The notes: generated from the letters alone by a model not told the origin. Counted from the stretch's first letter, positions 37,533-46,284 are shown. The stretch: 60,498 bases of DNA from a bacterium (GCA_017941035.1 JAGAXG010000011.1:1-60498), one strand, 5' to 3'. Program-made: numbers and translations.

Positions 37533-38447
37533 ATGGCATTTAATGAACAATCAAAAACAGATTTAGAAAATTTTAAATCTTATATATTGGTAGAAAAAAA
37601 TTTTTCACAACATACGGCAAAGGCTTATTGCTCGGATATTTTGGGCTACTTGATTTGGCTTGGCGAGACTCCTTGTGAGCAGGTAAATTTTTCAAAAATT
37701 AGAGAATATTTACATTTTTTGCAAAAATTTAATTATAAAAAAACAACTACCGCAAGAAAGATTGCATCGCTTAGAACCTTTTATAAATACTTGTTTCGGG
37801 AGAAGCGTGTTGATAATAATCCTGCTGAAAACTTAATTTCCCCTAAACGGCCTAAGTCACTTCCAAAATTCCTCTCTTCGGATGAGGTTGAAGAAATTTT
37901 AAGTAATATTAATATTTCTTCTCCTGCCGGTTATCGCAACAGGGCAATATTGGAACTTTTATGGGCAAGTGGTATGCGTGTTTCCGAGTTGAGCGGTTTG
38001 AATTTTGGCAATTTAAATCTTGAAAATAATGAGATTACTGTTTTTGGTAAAGGTGCAAAAGAGAGAATTATATTGATTACTGATAGGGCAAAAGATTATT
38101 TGCAAAAATATATTGATTTCGCACGTCCTCTTGTCGCAAAAGGTTATACTCTTGAGCCAATAACAGATATAACTCCGGTTTTTATAAATAAAACCGGATA
38201 TCGTTTGCAAACAAGGATGATAAGGAATGTTATTAATGAAATTGTAGAAAAAATTGAACTCCCTAAACATGTAACTCCACATATGTTTCGACACAGTTTT
38301 GCGACGCATTTGATAGAAAACGGAGCTGATTTAAGAGTTGTTCAGGAGCTTTTAGGGCATGCAAGCATTTCTAATACACAGATTTATACTCACATATCAC
38401 TTCAGCATATGAAAGAAGTTTATGAAGAGACACATCCGCGAGGATAA
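37533..38447 (+). CDS. XerC/XerD-family tyrosine recombinase
   Basis: A 304-residue site-specific recombinase: N-terminal SAM-like domain (1-105) and catalytic domain with Arg in 'ASGMRVSELSG', Lys in 'FGKGAKER', 'HMFRHSFATHL' (H-x-x-R), 'LGHASISNTQIYTH' (His and Tyr). All catalytic residues are present. This form resolves chromosome dimers at dif; XerC versus XerD cannot be told from one gene, and a phage/integron role cannot be excluded though no att site is seen nearby. It lies next to a prepilin gene. Confidence 0.93.
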   Translation: MAFNEQSKTDLENFKSYILVEKNFSQHTAKAYCSDILGYLIWLGETPCEQVNFSKIREYLHFLQKFNYKKTTTARKIASLRTFYKYLFREKRVDNNPAENLISPKRPKSLPKFLSSDEVEEILSNINISSPAGYRNRAILELLWASGMRVSELSGLNFGNLNLENNEITVFGKGAKERIILITDRAKDYLQKYIDFARPLVAKGYTLEPITDITPVFINKTGYRLQTRMIRNVINEIVEKIELPKHVTPHMFRHSFATHLIENGADLRVVQELLGHASISNTQIYTHISLQHMKEVYEETHPRG

Positions 38448-38500
38448 AAATTGACGATAATTAAAATAAGTGATATTATATTTTTAAGGTGGTTAGAGTT

Positions 38501-39184
38501 ATGAGAATATTTAAAGGTTTTACATTAGCAGAAGTACTTATTACAGTTGGAATTATAGGGGTTGTTGCATCTTTGACTATACCTACTCTTATTACTTCAG
38601 TTTCTAAAAAAGAACAATTAGCGCAATTTAAAACAATATACTCTCAAATGAAAACTGCTTTAGAAAAAATTTCATCTGATAGACGTGTTTATTTTTGCTA
38701 TAATTCTGCCAGTGAGGATCAGGTTGAAAAGTATGGTCTTGAATATTCATTAAAAGGTGGAACACCGGATTTTGAATCGAAGGAATGTGGTAAATTTTGG
38801 AAAAATTTTACTGAAAATATAGGTGTTGCGCGAACTTGCGAGGATGATGATGTTTCAAGATGTTTGGGAGAAACTTATATAGCTAATTTAGATGTAAGTA
38901 ATTCTTGCGATAAAACATTTGAAAATTTTCACAGAGCTTGGATTTTAGAAAATGGAATGTATATTTTTCAAGATGGTATGGGCGAAGAAATGTTTGCTGT
39001 AGATATAAATGGGAAAAAAGGCCCTAATAAGTGGGGAGAGGATATTTACCCATTTGATATTGTAGCTGTTGCTTCAAATAAAATCGGAGGAAAAGTTTAT
39101 GCAACTAAAGTTGATATTCTGCCTCTGAATTGTGAAGAAGGAGTTTATACCGCTCAAATGCTTGAAAAAATGTCAGGGAAATAA
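38501..39184 (+). CDS. Type IV prepilin-like protein
   Basis: About 227 residues. Short leader ending in KG^FTLAEVLITVGIIGVV (Gly -1, Glu +5), the classical prepilin peptidase site. The body has Cys residues that may form disulfides (C-E-D-D-D-V-S-R-C and others) and a Gly/Asn-rich end. Start at 38501: AAGGTGG 8 nt upstream; the GTG at 38489 lies in that RBS. A TATTAT -10 precedes it. Unlike the 1-1177 copy, it has no G tract or variable tail. The hydrophobic helix is like that copy (same FTLAE.LI..GIIG), so the proteins may share one assembly apparatus. Confidence 0.85.
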   Translation: MRIFKGFTLAEVLITVGIIGVVASLTIPTLITSVSKKEQLAQFKTIYSQMKTALEKISSDRRVYFCYNSASEDQVEKYGLEYSLKGGTPDFESKECGKFWKNFTENIGVARTCEDDDVSRCLGETYIANLDVSNSCDKTFENFHRAWILENGMYIFQDGMGEEMFAVDINGKKGPNKWGEDIYPFDIVAVASNKIGGKVYATKVDILPLNCEEGVYTAQMLEKMSGK

Positions 39185-39553
39185 TTATTTAATAAGATTT
39201 GATGTTTCATTATACATGATCATATTAAACTCAGAAGCTGTCATATTTGGGTTGTTTTTCATAAATTTCTTCACATCAAACTTTGACAAAAATTTGTTTA
39301 ATTTTGCAAGAATTTTATCATTATCTGAATATTCAGATTTCAATTTAGAGATGTATTCATTTGTTAAATACATAATGTCATCTTCACTTAAAACAGGTCT
39401 TGATGTTATTTGAACTTCATCTTTATCGTTATCATCAAGATGTCGTTTTTCTTGCTCTTGGTCGTTTTGTTGTTGTCGTTTGTTTTCTTGACCAGTAGAA
39501 ACTGCAGATTCAATTTTTTGATTAAAAGGATTTCTATTTACGGAATTGAACAT
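39185..39553 (-). CDS. Hypothetical protein
   Basis: A 122-residue hydrophilic protein: residues 1-50 very rich in Gln/Asn/Asp/Lys (low complexity), 55-120 helical with a mixed charged pattern. No family recognised. RBS AAGGAG precedes the ATG. It ends one base after the prepilin stop (converging). Its own 5' end lies 20 bp after the endonuclease-like gene, so the two minus-strand genes may be one operon. Confidence 0.65.
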   Translation of the reverse strand: MFNSVNRNPFNQKIESAVSTGQENKRQQQNDQEQEKRHLDDNDKDEVQITSRPVLSEDDIMYLTNEYISKLKSEYSDNDKILAKLNKFLSKFDVKKFMKNNPNMTASEFNMIMYNETSNLIK

Positions 39554-39573
39554 TTGTCCTTCTCCTTACATTT

Positions 39574-40407
39574 TTATATTGAGTAATAATAATCGCGCAA
39601 AATTTTAGTATCTGTTTCAATATTAGGGCTTTCGCAAACAAGAGCACCCCTTACCCCAAAATTTTTTAAAGCTTTCAATAAATCTTTATAATTCATATCG
39701 GCTTCTTCAAAAATCAAATGTCTTCTTTCTCCTTTTGCATTATATTCAATTCCAGCAAGGTGTGCATGAAAATTGTTTATTGCTTTATCGCCTAATTCTT
39801 TTGAAATTCTGTCTAATATATGGCAAAATTCGTCATAAGTATTATATTGCCCGCCTGTTCTGGCATGAATGTGTGAAAAATCTATGCAAGGCAAAACTTG
39901 ATTAAATTCTTTAGAAAGTCTTATGATTTCTTCATAATCTCCCCACTGAGTTGATTTCCCTGTAGTTTCAGGGCGAATCCAAATATCAATATTTTCTTTT
40001 TCAAGTGTTTCTACAATTTTTTGTGTTTGAGTTCTTACTTGATTATATACAGATTCTTTGTCTCCTCCCATATAAAATGCTGCATGATAAGTGATGCTGT
40101 AACCACCGAATTCATTTGCTGTGCGTGCTGTTTCAAGTATCCTTTGAATGCTTGCTTCAACTTTTTCTTCTTCTTTAGAGTTTAAATTTATATAAAATGG
40201 TCCATGTGCTGTAAAGACCAAATTTTGTTCTTTTACGGTTTGTTTTAAAAGTTTACGTGTATCGTCAGACATTCTGACCCCGTGAACGAATTCAACTTCA
40301 AGCCCGTCAAGCTCCATATTTTTTAAAATCTCAAACGCACCAGTGTAGCCTGTATTTTTAGGAGTTGATAAAGGTATTCCTGCTGTTAGAAAATTTAATT
40401 TATCCAT
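39574..40407 (-). CDS. Endonuclease IV / xylose isomerase-like TIM-barrel protein
   Basis: A 277-residue AP endonuclease family 2-like protein. Sequence features: 'DGLEVEFVHGVRM', 'VFTAHGPFYINLNSKEEEKV', 'ITYHAAFY', 'WIRPETTGKSTQWG', 'PCIDFSHIHARTGG', 'FHAHLAGIEYNAKGERRHL'. The His/Glu/Asp metal ligands of Nfo-type enzymes are present in order, so AP-site cleavage in base-excision repair is the best guess; sugar-isomerase activity is also possible. TAAAAT is exactly 6 nt before the ATG. Confidence 0.8.
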   Translation of the reverse strand: MDKLNFLTAGIPLSTPKNTGYTGAFEILKNMELDGLEVEFVHGVRMSDDTRKLLKQTVKEQNLVFTAHGPFYINLNSKEEEKVEASIQRILETARTANEFGGYSITYHAAFYMGGDKESVYNQVRTQTQKIVETLEKENIDIWIRPETTGKSTQWGDYEEIIRLSKEFNQVLPCIDFSHIHARTGGQYNTYDEFCHILDRISKELGDKAINNFHAHLAGIEYNAKGERRHLIFEEADMNYKDLLKALKNFGVRGALVCESPNIETDTKILRDYYYSI

Positions 40408-40419
40408 ACTTGTATTTTA
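40408..40419 (-). promoter_or_regulatory. -10 of leaderless promoter
   Basis: TAAAAT then 6 nt then the ATG at 40407 (minus strand); no Shine-Dalgarno. Confidence 0.5.
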
Positions 40420-40444
40420 TAAAATTTTATATTTTAGTGCAAGT

Positions 40445-40846
40445 TTATTTAGTTTTCACTTTTATCAATTCTTCTAAAATATCACAAGCATCAGAAACAA
40501 ATTTAGAGCAATGCATTTTACGTTCACTTCCGCTGTAACCGGCTGACAAAATTCTACAGCAGGTGACTTTGTTTCTGTTTTTAAATTCTTCTACAAATTC
40601 TGATGCTTTTTCTCTTGCTGAAATATTATTCCCGAACTTATTCTCTCTTCCAAAAATATATCCCAATATAATTTGTGCGCCTGCTATAGAACCACATGAA
40701 CATCCGGATGACATTCCGGCTGAAAATGTTGTTGAACATGGGAGTAATAATGCATCACAAATTCCTGCATCTATACAAGCTTGAATTATGCATTCAGAAC
40801 ATGAATATCCGTTCATAAAATATTTTATTGCATTTTCTTTTATCAT
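40445..40846 (-). CDS. C_GCAxxG_C_C family protein
   Basis: A 133-residue protein with a Cys-rich core 'NGYSCSECIIQAC', 'SAGMSSGCSCGSIAGAQ' and 'CCRIL', the C-GCAxxG-C-C pattern of a small family of putative redox/FeS or split-Soret-cytochrome-like proteins found in anaerobes. RBS AAGGAT precedes the ATG. No partner redox protein adjoins it. Function is unproven. Confidence 0.85.
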   Translation of the reverse strand: MIKENAIKYFMNGYSCSECIIQACIDAGICDALLLPCSTTFSAGMSSGCSCGSIAGAQIILGYIFGRENKFGNNISAREKASEFVEEFKNRNKVTCCRILSAGYSGSERKMHCSKFVSDACDILEELIKVKTK

Positions 40847-40860
40847 AGTTATCCTTATTG

Positions 40861-41268
40861 TTATTGTTTTATATAAAACTGATTCGATGTTAAAATCTTT
40901 GTTGGATTATCTTTTGAATATACATTCATTAAATATCCTCCTGTTTCGTTAAATACTACATAATCAGTATAATAATATATTTGTTCATCTCGTAATTTTA
41001 CTTGTTTGCCCCAAACAATATCATAACCTAATCTATCTTCCTTACCGAGCTTAAAAATTTGTATAAGCAATCTTTGTGTCTCCACAGGTTTTGGAAGTGT
41101 TACTAAATAATAAACTCTTTCACCCGGTTTAAAAACGTTTGTTGTTGAAGTCATTGTATCAGGTGTAAATGGATGTTTATTAAATAAAATATATGATTTT
41201 TGATTGTCGCATCCACTTGTAAATATGAGAATAATAAAAGCTATTATCGATACTAAAAATTTCTTCAT
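40861..41268 (-). CDS. Lipoprotein, unknown
   Basis: A 135-residue protein with a type II signal peptide (MKKFLVSIIAFIILIFTSGC). The mature domain looks like a small beta-sandwich with Tyr/Lys-rich strands (YYLVTLPKPVETQRLLIQIF). No family recognised. The ATG is 2 bp after the stop of the TPR gene upstream, so the two are co-transcribed, and the lipoprotein is a likely partner. Confidence 0.78.
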   Translation of the reverse strand: MKKFLVSIIAFIILIFTSGCDNQKSYILFNKHPFTPDTMTSTTNVFKPGERVYYLVTLPKPVETQRLLIQIFKLGKEDRLGYDIVWGKQVKLRDEQIYYYTDYVVFNETGGYLMNVYSKDNPTKILTSNQFYIKQ

Positions 41269-41270
41269 AA

Positions 41271-43349
41271 TTATTGTAATTGTTTGATTTTATCTTGAAC
41301 AATGTCAATATACTCTTTATTTTTATTATGTTTTAAAAAAGTTTTATAATTTTTAACTGCTTCCTGTTTTTTACCCTGATTTTCGAATGCTAAACCTAAT
41401 GCGAAATAAGCATAACCCTCGTTATAATTTGAATCAAGTTCTATTACATGCTCAAAACTTTTTTGTGATTCAATCAAATTATTTTCGTTTGCGTATGCAA
41501 GTCCTAAGTTAAACCACCCGTCTGTATAATCAGGATTTACTATAATAGATTTTTGATAATAATTAATAGCTTTAGTATTATCTTCTTTTAATTTATATAT
41601 ATTGCCTATTTTCAAAAGTGTAACCGCATCATTAGGCACGAGTTGAAGGGCATCTTGATAATCTTTTATAGCATTATCGAAATTTTTGTTCTTATAATTT
41701 TCATCTCCTCTGGCTATAAATTCTTCACTCTTTTTAAGTGCAATATCAGAAGTTTTTTCTTCAGCTTTTTTAATTGGCTCAATTTTCTTTTCTTCTGGAT
41801 TTTCAGTGTTTATTGAAAGATTAATTGTTGGAAGTTCACTTTCGGAATTTCCTTGCTGAACATTAACTTGAGGTTTATACAGCGAAGAAATGAAATCACT
41901 ATATTCTGCACTGTATATTGTTTTGTCCGGATCAAGAGCAATGGCTTTTTCATAATTTTCAGAAGCTTTTGTATTATTACCGATTGCTCTGTATGCTTTT
42001 GCCATTCCATAATAAACATAACCGTCAGTATATCCGCCTTTTATTGCCGTTTTGAAATCATTTATTGCTTCTGTATTTTCTCCTTGTACAACAAGTTCAT
42101 GTCCACGAGATACAAGAGCATTATTTAAGTTGTTTTTTATGGATTTTTCGTTTTTAACTGTAAGAAGTTCTTTGTATATATTTATTGCATCGTTATATTT
42201 TTTTAATGCATGTAAAGCTAGTGCTTTATTGAATTTTATATTGAAATCGTCAGGTTGAACTTCTAAAATTTCATCATAAAATTCAAGAGCTTTTGCGTAG
42301 TCTTTTTTGTTGTGATAACAATTTGCAATATCTTTTTTCAAATCAATATTTTTATCGTCTTTTGAAATAGCTATTTGATAATTTTCTATTGCTTTATCAT
42401 AGTTTTTCAGTTCTTTATAAACATCTGCAATTGAGATATAACCCCTCATATCATCAGGAAAAGCTTTAATATACATATTGTATTGATCAATTGCCTCAGT
42501 ATTTTTGTTCATGTCTGCTAAAAGATTTGCATAATCAAGACGAACAGTATTTAAATTTGGAACAATTTTTAAAACTATTTGGTATTGCTCATAAGACATA
42601 TCCTTTTTCCCTAAATCTTGATATGCCTGTGCTAAACCTAAATGCGCAGAATTATTTTCAGGGTCTATTTCTATTGCTTTTTCAAGAAATTCTACTGCTT
42701 TTTCAGAATTATCAGTATTTAAAAGTGCAATTCCATATTCATATTGATGTTTAAAACTGTCAGGACTTTTGTCATATAGAACTTTATACTGCTTCTCTGC
42801 ATTACTATAATCTTTTATAGTGAGGTATGAAGATGCAAGATTTTCGCGAGCTTCAGTGTGTCCTGAATATGTTTCAAGAAATGAATTATAATTTTCTATT
42901 GCTTCTTTGTAATTTTTCAGCTGATATTGTACATTCCCTATATTATAATAATTATATTTGTATTCAGGGAAAATATCTAGGGCTTTTGAATATGCTTCAA
43001 GCGCTTCTTTGTATTTGCCTTGATTTTCATAAATACTTCCAATACTTATATATACAAAAGCATCATCCGGAACAATGGATATAACTTTCTTATAAGTTTC
43101 TAATGCTTTATCAAATTCATCAATCTCAGAATATATGCCGGCAAGTTTTCTGTAAAGCATTGGTTCTTGATTTGAAATAGTGATGGCTCTTTCGAGTTTT
43201 GAAATAGCTTCTTTTAAATCCTGCTGATGTTCTGCAGAGCACGCTTCTTGATATAGCATACGTGCTTCCGGTGTCATAACCGCATTAGCTGATATCGTAC
43301 CAAGTGATAAAACCAAAATAGTAGTAAGTAATTTATTTTTTATTTTCAT
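41271..43349 (-). CDS. Exported TPR-repeat protein
   Basis: A 692-residue protein with a signal peptide (MKIKNKLLTTILVLSLGTISANA) and about sixteen TPR units in two blocks (approx. 25-480 and 555-690; for example 'AYVSIG', 'YKYNYYNIGNVQYQLKNYKE'), linked by a Pro/Glu/Lys-rich segment (490-550). It is followed 2 bp later by a lipoprotein gene on the same strand. This is the second exported TPR protein of the window and suggests a periplasmic/outer-membrane assembly complex. -10-like TAGAAT lies 18 nt upstream with AGGG as RBS. Confidence 0.9.
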   Translation of the reverse strand: MKIKNKLLTTILVLSLGTISANAVMTPEARMLYQEACSAEHQQDLKEAISKLERAITISNQEPMLYRKLAGIYSEIDEFDKALETYKKVISIVPDDAFVYISIGSIYENQGKYKEALEAYSKALDIFPEYKYNYYNIGNVQYQLKNYKEAIENYNSFLETYSGHTEARENLASSYLTIKDYSNAEKQYKVLYDKSPDSFKHQYEYGIALLNTDNSEKAVEFLEKAIEIDPENNSAHLGLAQAYQDLGKKDMSYEQYQIVLKIVPNLNTVRLDYANLLADMNKNTEAIDQYNMYIKAFPDDMRGYISIADVYKELKNYDKAIENYQIAISKDDKNIDLKKDIANCYHNKKDYAKALEFYDEILEVQPDDFNIKFNKALALHALKKYNDAINIYKELLTVKNEKSIKNNLNNALVSRGHELVVQGENTEAINDFKTAIKGGYTDGYVYYGMAKAYRAIGNNTKASENYEKAIALDPDKTIYSAEYSDFISSLYKPQVNVQQGNSESELPTINLSINTENPEEKKIEPIKKAEEKTSDIALKKSEEFIARGDENYKNKNFDNAIKDYQDALQLVPNDAVTLLKIGNIYKLKEDNTKAINYYQKSIIVNPDYTDGWFNLGLAYANENNLIESQKSFEHVIELDSNYNEGYAYFALGLAFENQGKKQEAVKNYKTFLKHNKNKEYIDIVQDKIKQLQ

Positions 43350-43382
43350 ATCTGTAAAACCCTGTATATTCTACCATAAATT

Positions 43383-44294
43383 TTAGACTTGTGCAAAACT
43401 GTCAGAATATATTTTTTTATTTAGCAAAATTTCTGCGGTTTTTATAATTTTTAATTGTTCAGAATCCATCTTGTTAAATTTTATATCTTCAAGTTCTCCA
43501 AAACATTGTACCATATTTACAAGATTTATGTATAAATTATCTATTTCAGAATGTGGAGATGAATTTTCAAGCATTTCGAATATTCTTATAAGTTCACAAT
43601 CTTTTGCATCCATTATTACAGAGTCAAGACCGGCTCCAAATGCTAAAACACCATAAACGCGATTGACTAAAGCTCGCAATTCATTTGCCATGCCGTTTGA
43701 AATATTCGATAATCCAATTATTGTTTTTACGGGCGGATCAAAACTTTCTTTGATCATTTTTATAGTATTCAAAGCTTCAATTGCTTGCGATTGATCAGCT
43801 TTAACAGGCAAAACCAAAGGATCAAAGAAAATTTTATCTGATGATATCCCTTTCTCCAAACATTTTTCGTAAATTCCAAAAACAAGTTCAAGCCTCCCGT
43901 CCGCTGTTTTTGGAATTCCTGTGCCTTTAGACATTGCAAGTGCAATTAAATTACAATTATGTTCAATTGCTAAATCGGTAAGCCTTTCGAGTTTTTCTAT
44001 ATCGCCAGAAGTACTGTTAATAAAACAATTTTGTGGGTTTGGCACAATTTTTAACCCTCTTTCAATTGCAGAAATGTTTGAAGAATCAAACGAAATACTT
44101 GCTCCATTTGCATAGGAACAAAGCCATTCAAAAATGTTGTCAAGTTTTCCTTTTGCAGGCCCAATGTTGAAATCCATGCCATCACAATTTTGCTGAATTT
44201 TTATCAAATTTTTGACAAAATTTTCATCTTTTTCTTCAAGAGCACAATGTACTTTTTTTGAAATTATATGTATATTTTCACCTAATATTATCAT
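43383..44294 (-). CDS. Methyltetrahydrofolate methyltransferase-like protein (DHPS fold, AcsE/MetH-like)
   Basis: A 303-residue TIM-barrel protein of the pterin-binding family. Typical features: 'MIILGENIH', 'GMDFNIGPAKG', 'SFDSSN' (like the 'ID/S' motifs of AcsE), 'CFINSTSGD', 'KIFFDPLVLPVKADQSQ', 'TIIGLSNISNG'. The best match is the corrinoid/FeS protein methyltransferase of the Wood-Ljungdahl pathway, or a stand-alone MetH-like methyl-H4folate domain. No corrinoid protein is adjacent. TGA-TAAAAT lies 6 nt before the ATG: leaderless. Confidence 0.8.
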   Translation of the reverse strand: MIILGENIHIISKKVHCALEEKDENFVKNLIKIQQNCDGMDFNIGPAKGKLDNIFEWLCSYANGASISFDSSNISAIERGLKIVPNPQNCFINSTSGDIEKLERLTDLAIEHNCNLIALAMSKGTGIPKTADGRLELVFGIYEKCLEKGISSDKIFFDPLVLPVKADQSQAIEALNTIKMIKESFDPPVKTIIGLSNISNGMANELRALVNRVYGVLAFGAGLDSVIMDAKDCELIRIFEMLENSSPHSEIDNLYINLVNMVQCFGELEDIKFNKMDSEQLKIIKTAEILLNKKIYSDSFAQV

Positions 44295-44309
44295 ATTAAA
44301 ATTTTATCA
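44295..44309 (-). promoter_or_regulatory. Extended -10 of leaderless promoter
   Basis: TGA-TAAAAT then 6 nt then the ATG at 44294 (minus strand); no Shine-Dalgarno. Confidence 0.55.
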
Positions 44310-44439
44310 TAAAAATACCAAAATTTTATCAAAATTTTTCTTATTTAACAAATGTTTATAAAAACAATTTGTCTTAACAAAATTTTACAATTTAAACCCG
44401 CTCATAGTAGCAAAAAAAATAATTATCGTGTTTTATAAC

Positions 44440-44468
44440 TTTAAAATTATTAAAATCCATGTTATAAT
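44440..44468 (+). promoter_or_regulatory. Promoter of the 52-aa protein gene
   Basis: TTTAAA, 17-bp spacer, extended TGT-TATAAT, about 45 nt before the RBS-led start. The 225-bp gap before it shows nothing else clear. Confidence 0.5.
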
Positions 44469-44519
44469 AATATGCATAATAGGGTAACTTAATATAAACG
44501 TATTTAAAGGAGTGTATTT

Positions 44520-44678
44520 ATGGTAACAGTAATTTCAGAAAAAGAAGTTAAAAAGGTTAAATCTCCCTTTATGGATGAGTTTGAAGACTATTTAAAACAT
44601 CAGTGTACAAAAACAACTTTTAATGGTACTGAGCTAGAATCATTCACTTGGTACAAAAAAGTTTTGGGTTTGATGTAA
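44520..44678 (+). CDS. 52-aa small protein, monocistronic
   Basis: Starts MVTVISEKEVKKVKSPFM and ends with a Trp-containing motif (FTWYKKVLGLM). AAAGGAG is well spaced before the ATG; a strong extended -10 promoter lies upstream and a perfect terminator follows. A complete transcription unit around one tiny gene is a good sign that it is real. It is basic, Lys-rich, with one Cys, and has no membrane segment. Likely a regulator or small binding protein; not recognised. Confidence 0.72.
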   Translation: MVTVISEKEVKKVKSPFMDEFEDYLKHQCTKTTFNGTELESFTWYKKVLGLM

Positions 44679-44703
44679 TTAGCACTAAGAAAAAGATCTA
44701 TAT

Positions 44704-44737
44704 AAAAAGAGTGCGCAGATATGTGCACTCTTTTTTT
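44704..44737 (+). terminator. Terminator of the 52-aa protein gene
   Basis: AAAAAGAGTGC / GCACTCTTTTT stem with an 8-9 nt loop and a T7 run. Confidence 0.88.
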
Positions 44738-44790
44738 AATATTTTTTTTGTGTTATGAATTTGTCAGGGTTATCTTCTAAAGGAATGAAA

Positions 44791-45207
44791 ATGAAAATAT
44801 ACAGTATTTACGGTGGATATTATAATACTAATACTCAGCCTGTTTTTAAGGCGGTAAGCGTACCTACTCAAAAACAGGTAAATGAACTTCGAGTATTTTC
44901 TCATCATATTTATGAATATGAAAAAGGTTTAAGATCATTAATTTTAACTACCGAAAAACTTTCAAATATAGATATTATCGAATCAAAGTTGAAAAAAAGA
45001 AATATTGATTATTTAATACAAAAAATTAGTGATAGGAATATTAATGTTTTTTTCGGAAGACCTGAAGCTGTAAATGTAATTCGCTCTTTTAACCAGCCAA
45101 AATTAAATAAATATACTCCTGAGCAGGATTTTATACTTGGTACTTTACTTGGTTATGACAAGCTTCAACAATGCGAAAGATATCTTAAATTTTTAAATAA
45201 AAAATAA
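44791..45207 (+). CDS. Hypothetical protein with N-terminal FKA motif
   Basis: A 138-residue protein beginning MKIYSIYGGYYNTNTQ with PVFKAVSV close to the N terminus. RBS AAAGGA 6-7 nt upstream of the ATG at 44791 (the ATG at 44755 and others in between lack one). Its remaining part is a helical, Lys-rich domain. No recognised family. A hairpin (GGCGCAGA-AAAC-TCTGCACC, 45212-45231) follows it, without a clear T run. Confidence 0.68.
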   Translation: MKIYSIYGGYYNTNTQPVFKAVSVPTQKQVNELRVFSHHIYEYEKGLRSLILTTEKLSNIDIIESKLKKRNIDYLIQKISDRNINVFFGRPEAVNVIRSFNQPKLNKYTPEQDFILGTLLGYDKLQQCERYLKFLNKK

Positions 45208-45411
45208 AAAAGGCGCAGAAAACTCTGCACCCAAGAAGATTGATTATGATGGATGATTCGATTTTATTTCCCCTTAAAATTTTCCCCTGACTTAATCATC
45301 GTCATTAGAAAAACTTGTTTGTATATTTCCCCAAATTCTTTTTCTTTAATATCCCTTACATTTATATAAACAATTTAATGTATAAAAAATTGCTATATTT
45401 ATTATATATTG

Positions 45412-46167
45412 TTAAGAAATTTTAACAGGAATATTCTGTTTATTTTCAGAGACTGCCTGAACCAATGAATTAAATAAAATCGGGTGAATTTCTCCTGAAT
45501 TAACTTCTTTATATAGAATGGTCAAAGCTTGTTGAGGAGAATATGCTTTTTTATAAACTCTTTGTTCAGTTAAAGCTGAGAATTTATCTGCAAGATTTAA
45601 AATTTCGGTGTTAATATCCGGTAATTTCATTTTTTGTGGATTATGGTGGTATCTTACTAATTTTAAAATTTCTTGGTTTACTCCGCTGAATTTTAGCAAT
45701 TGGTAACCTAGTTCCGAATGAAGGTTCATGATTTCGTGTTCTTGCTTGGTTAATTCCCCGTTTTTGTTCAGAATTTCATTAGGGATAAGTACTTTCCCAA
45801 AATCATGAAGCATAGCACCTTCTTTGAGGTTTTTAACATTTACTCCGGATTTTAGTGATAGCGGAAGTTTGTTGTATATTTTCATACAAATATCTTGAGT
45901 ATCTTTACAATGTCCATTTTGAAGTTCTTTTAATTCTTTCATATTTAAATGAACAGTCAAATCATATAGAGAAAGTAATTTTTTAATATTAGGATTTTGA
46001 TTAAGCATAGTTTTAATAGTATTTTCGTTGAATAATTTTTCAACGGAAGTACTTTCAAAACTGTCTGTTTTACCTACATTGCCAAAATGTACGGCATTTA
46101 AGTTATTCAGTTGTATTTTAGGATTCAAATCGACGGCAAATCGATTAGGACTAAATGCTATTCCCAC
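45412..46167 (-). CDS. HD-GYP-like phosphohydrolase domain protein
   Basis: A 251-residue protein. Residues 1-45 are a disordered N-terminal segment with AVHFGNV; residues 100-230 are an HD domain: 'GAMLHDFGKVLIPNEILNKN' (HD…K), 'HEIMNLHSELGYQLLK', 'RYHHNP', 'ADKFSALTEQRVYKKAYSPQ'. These are the HD-GYP family positions, so a cyclic-di-GMP phosphodiesterase is possible; the GYP motif itself is HHN and hence may be altered or inactive. GTG start at 46167 has no clear RBS; no sensor domain is seen. Confidence 0.78.
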   Translation of the reverse strand: MGIAFSPNRFAVDLNPKIQLNNLNAVHFGNVGKTDSFESTSVEKLFNENTIKTMLNQNPNIKKLLSLYDLTVHLNMKELKELQNGHCKDTQDICMKIYNKLPLSLKSGVNVKNLKEGAMLHDFGKVLIPNEILNKNGELTKQEHEIMNLHSELGYQLLKFSGVNQEILKLVRYHHNPQKMKLPDINTEILNLADKFSALTEQRVYKKAYSPQQALTILYKEVNSGEIHPILFNSLVQAVSENKQNIPVKIS

Positions 46168-46284
46168 TAAAAAACCACACTACTAATTTTTACACACTAC
46201 ACTTATTTATATAAAATATTTTTAGTATTTATAATTGCGTTCATATTAAAATAATATTAAAATTTTTTAACAAAGTTTTTTTAA

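Noticed and set aside
37533-38447. Xer recombinase as integrase of a mobile island
   Set aside because: No att-like repeats, no tRNA nearby, neighbours are ordinary; all catalytic residues fit the housekeeping Xer type.
45241-45411. T/A-rich gap after the 44791 gene with several TTTCCCC patches (possible repeat)
   Set aside because: The patches are irregular in spacing and sequence; no direct or inverted repeat of useful length and no structure.
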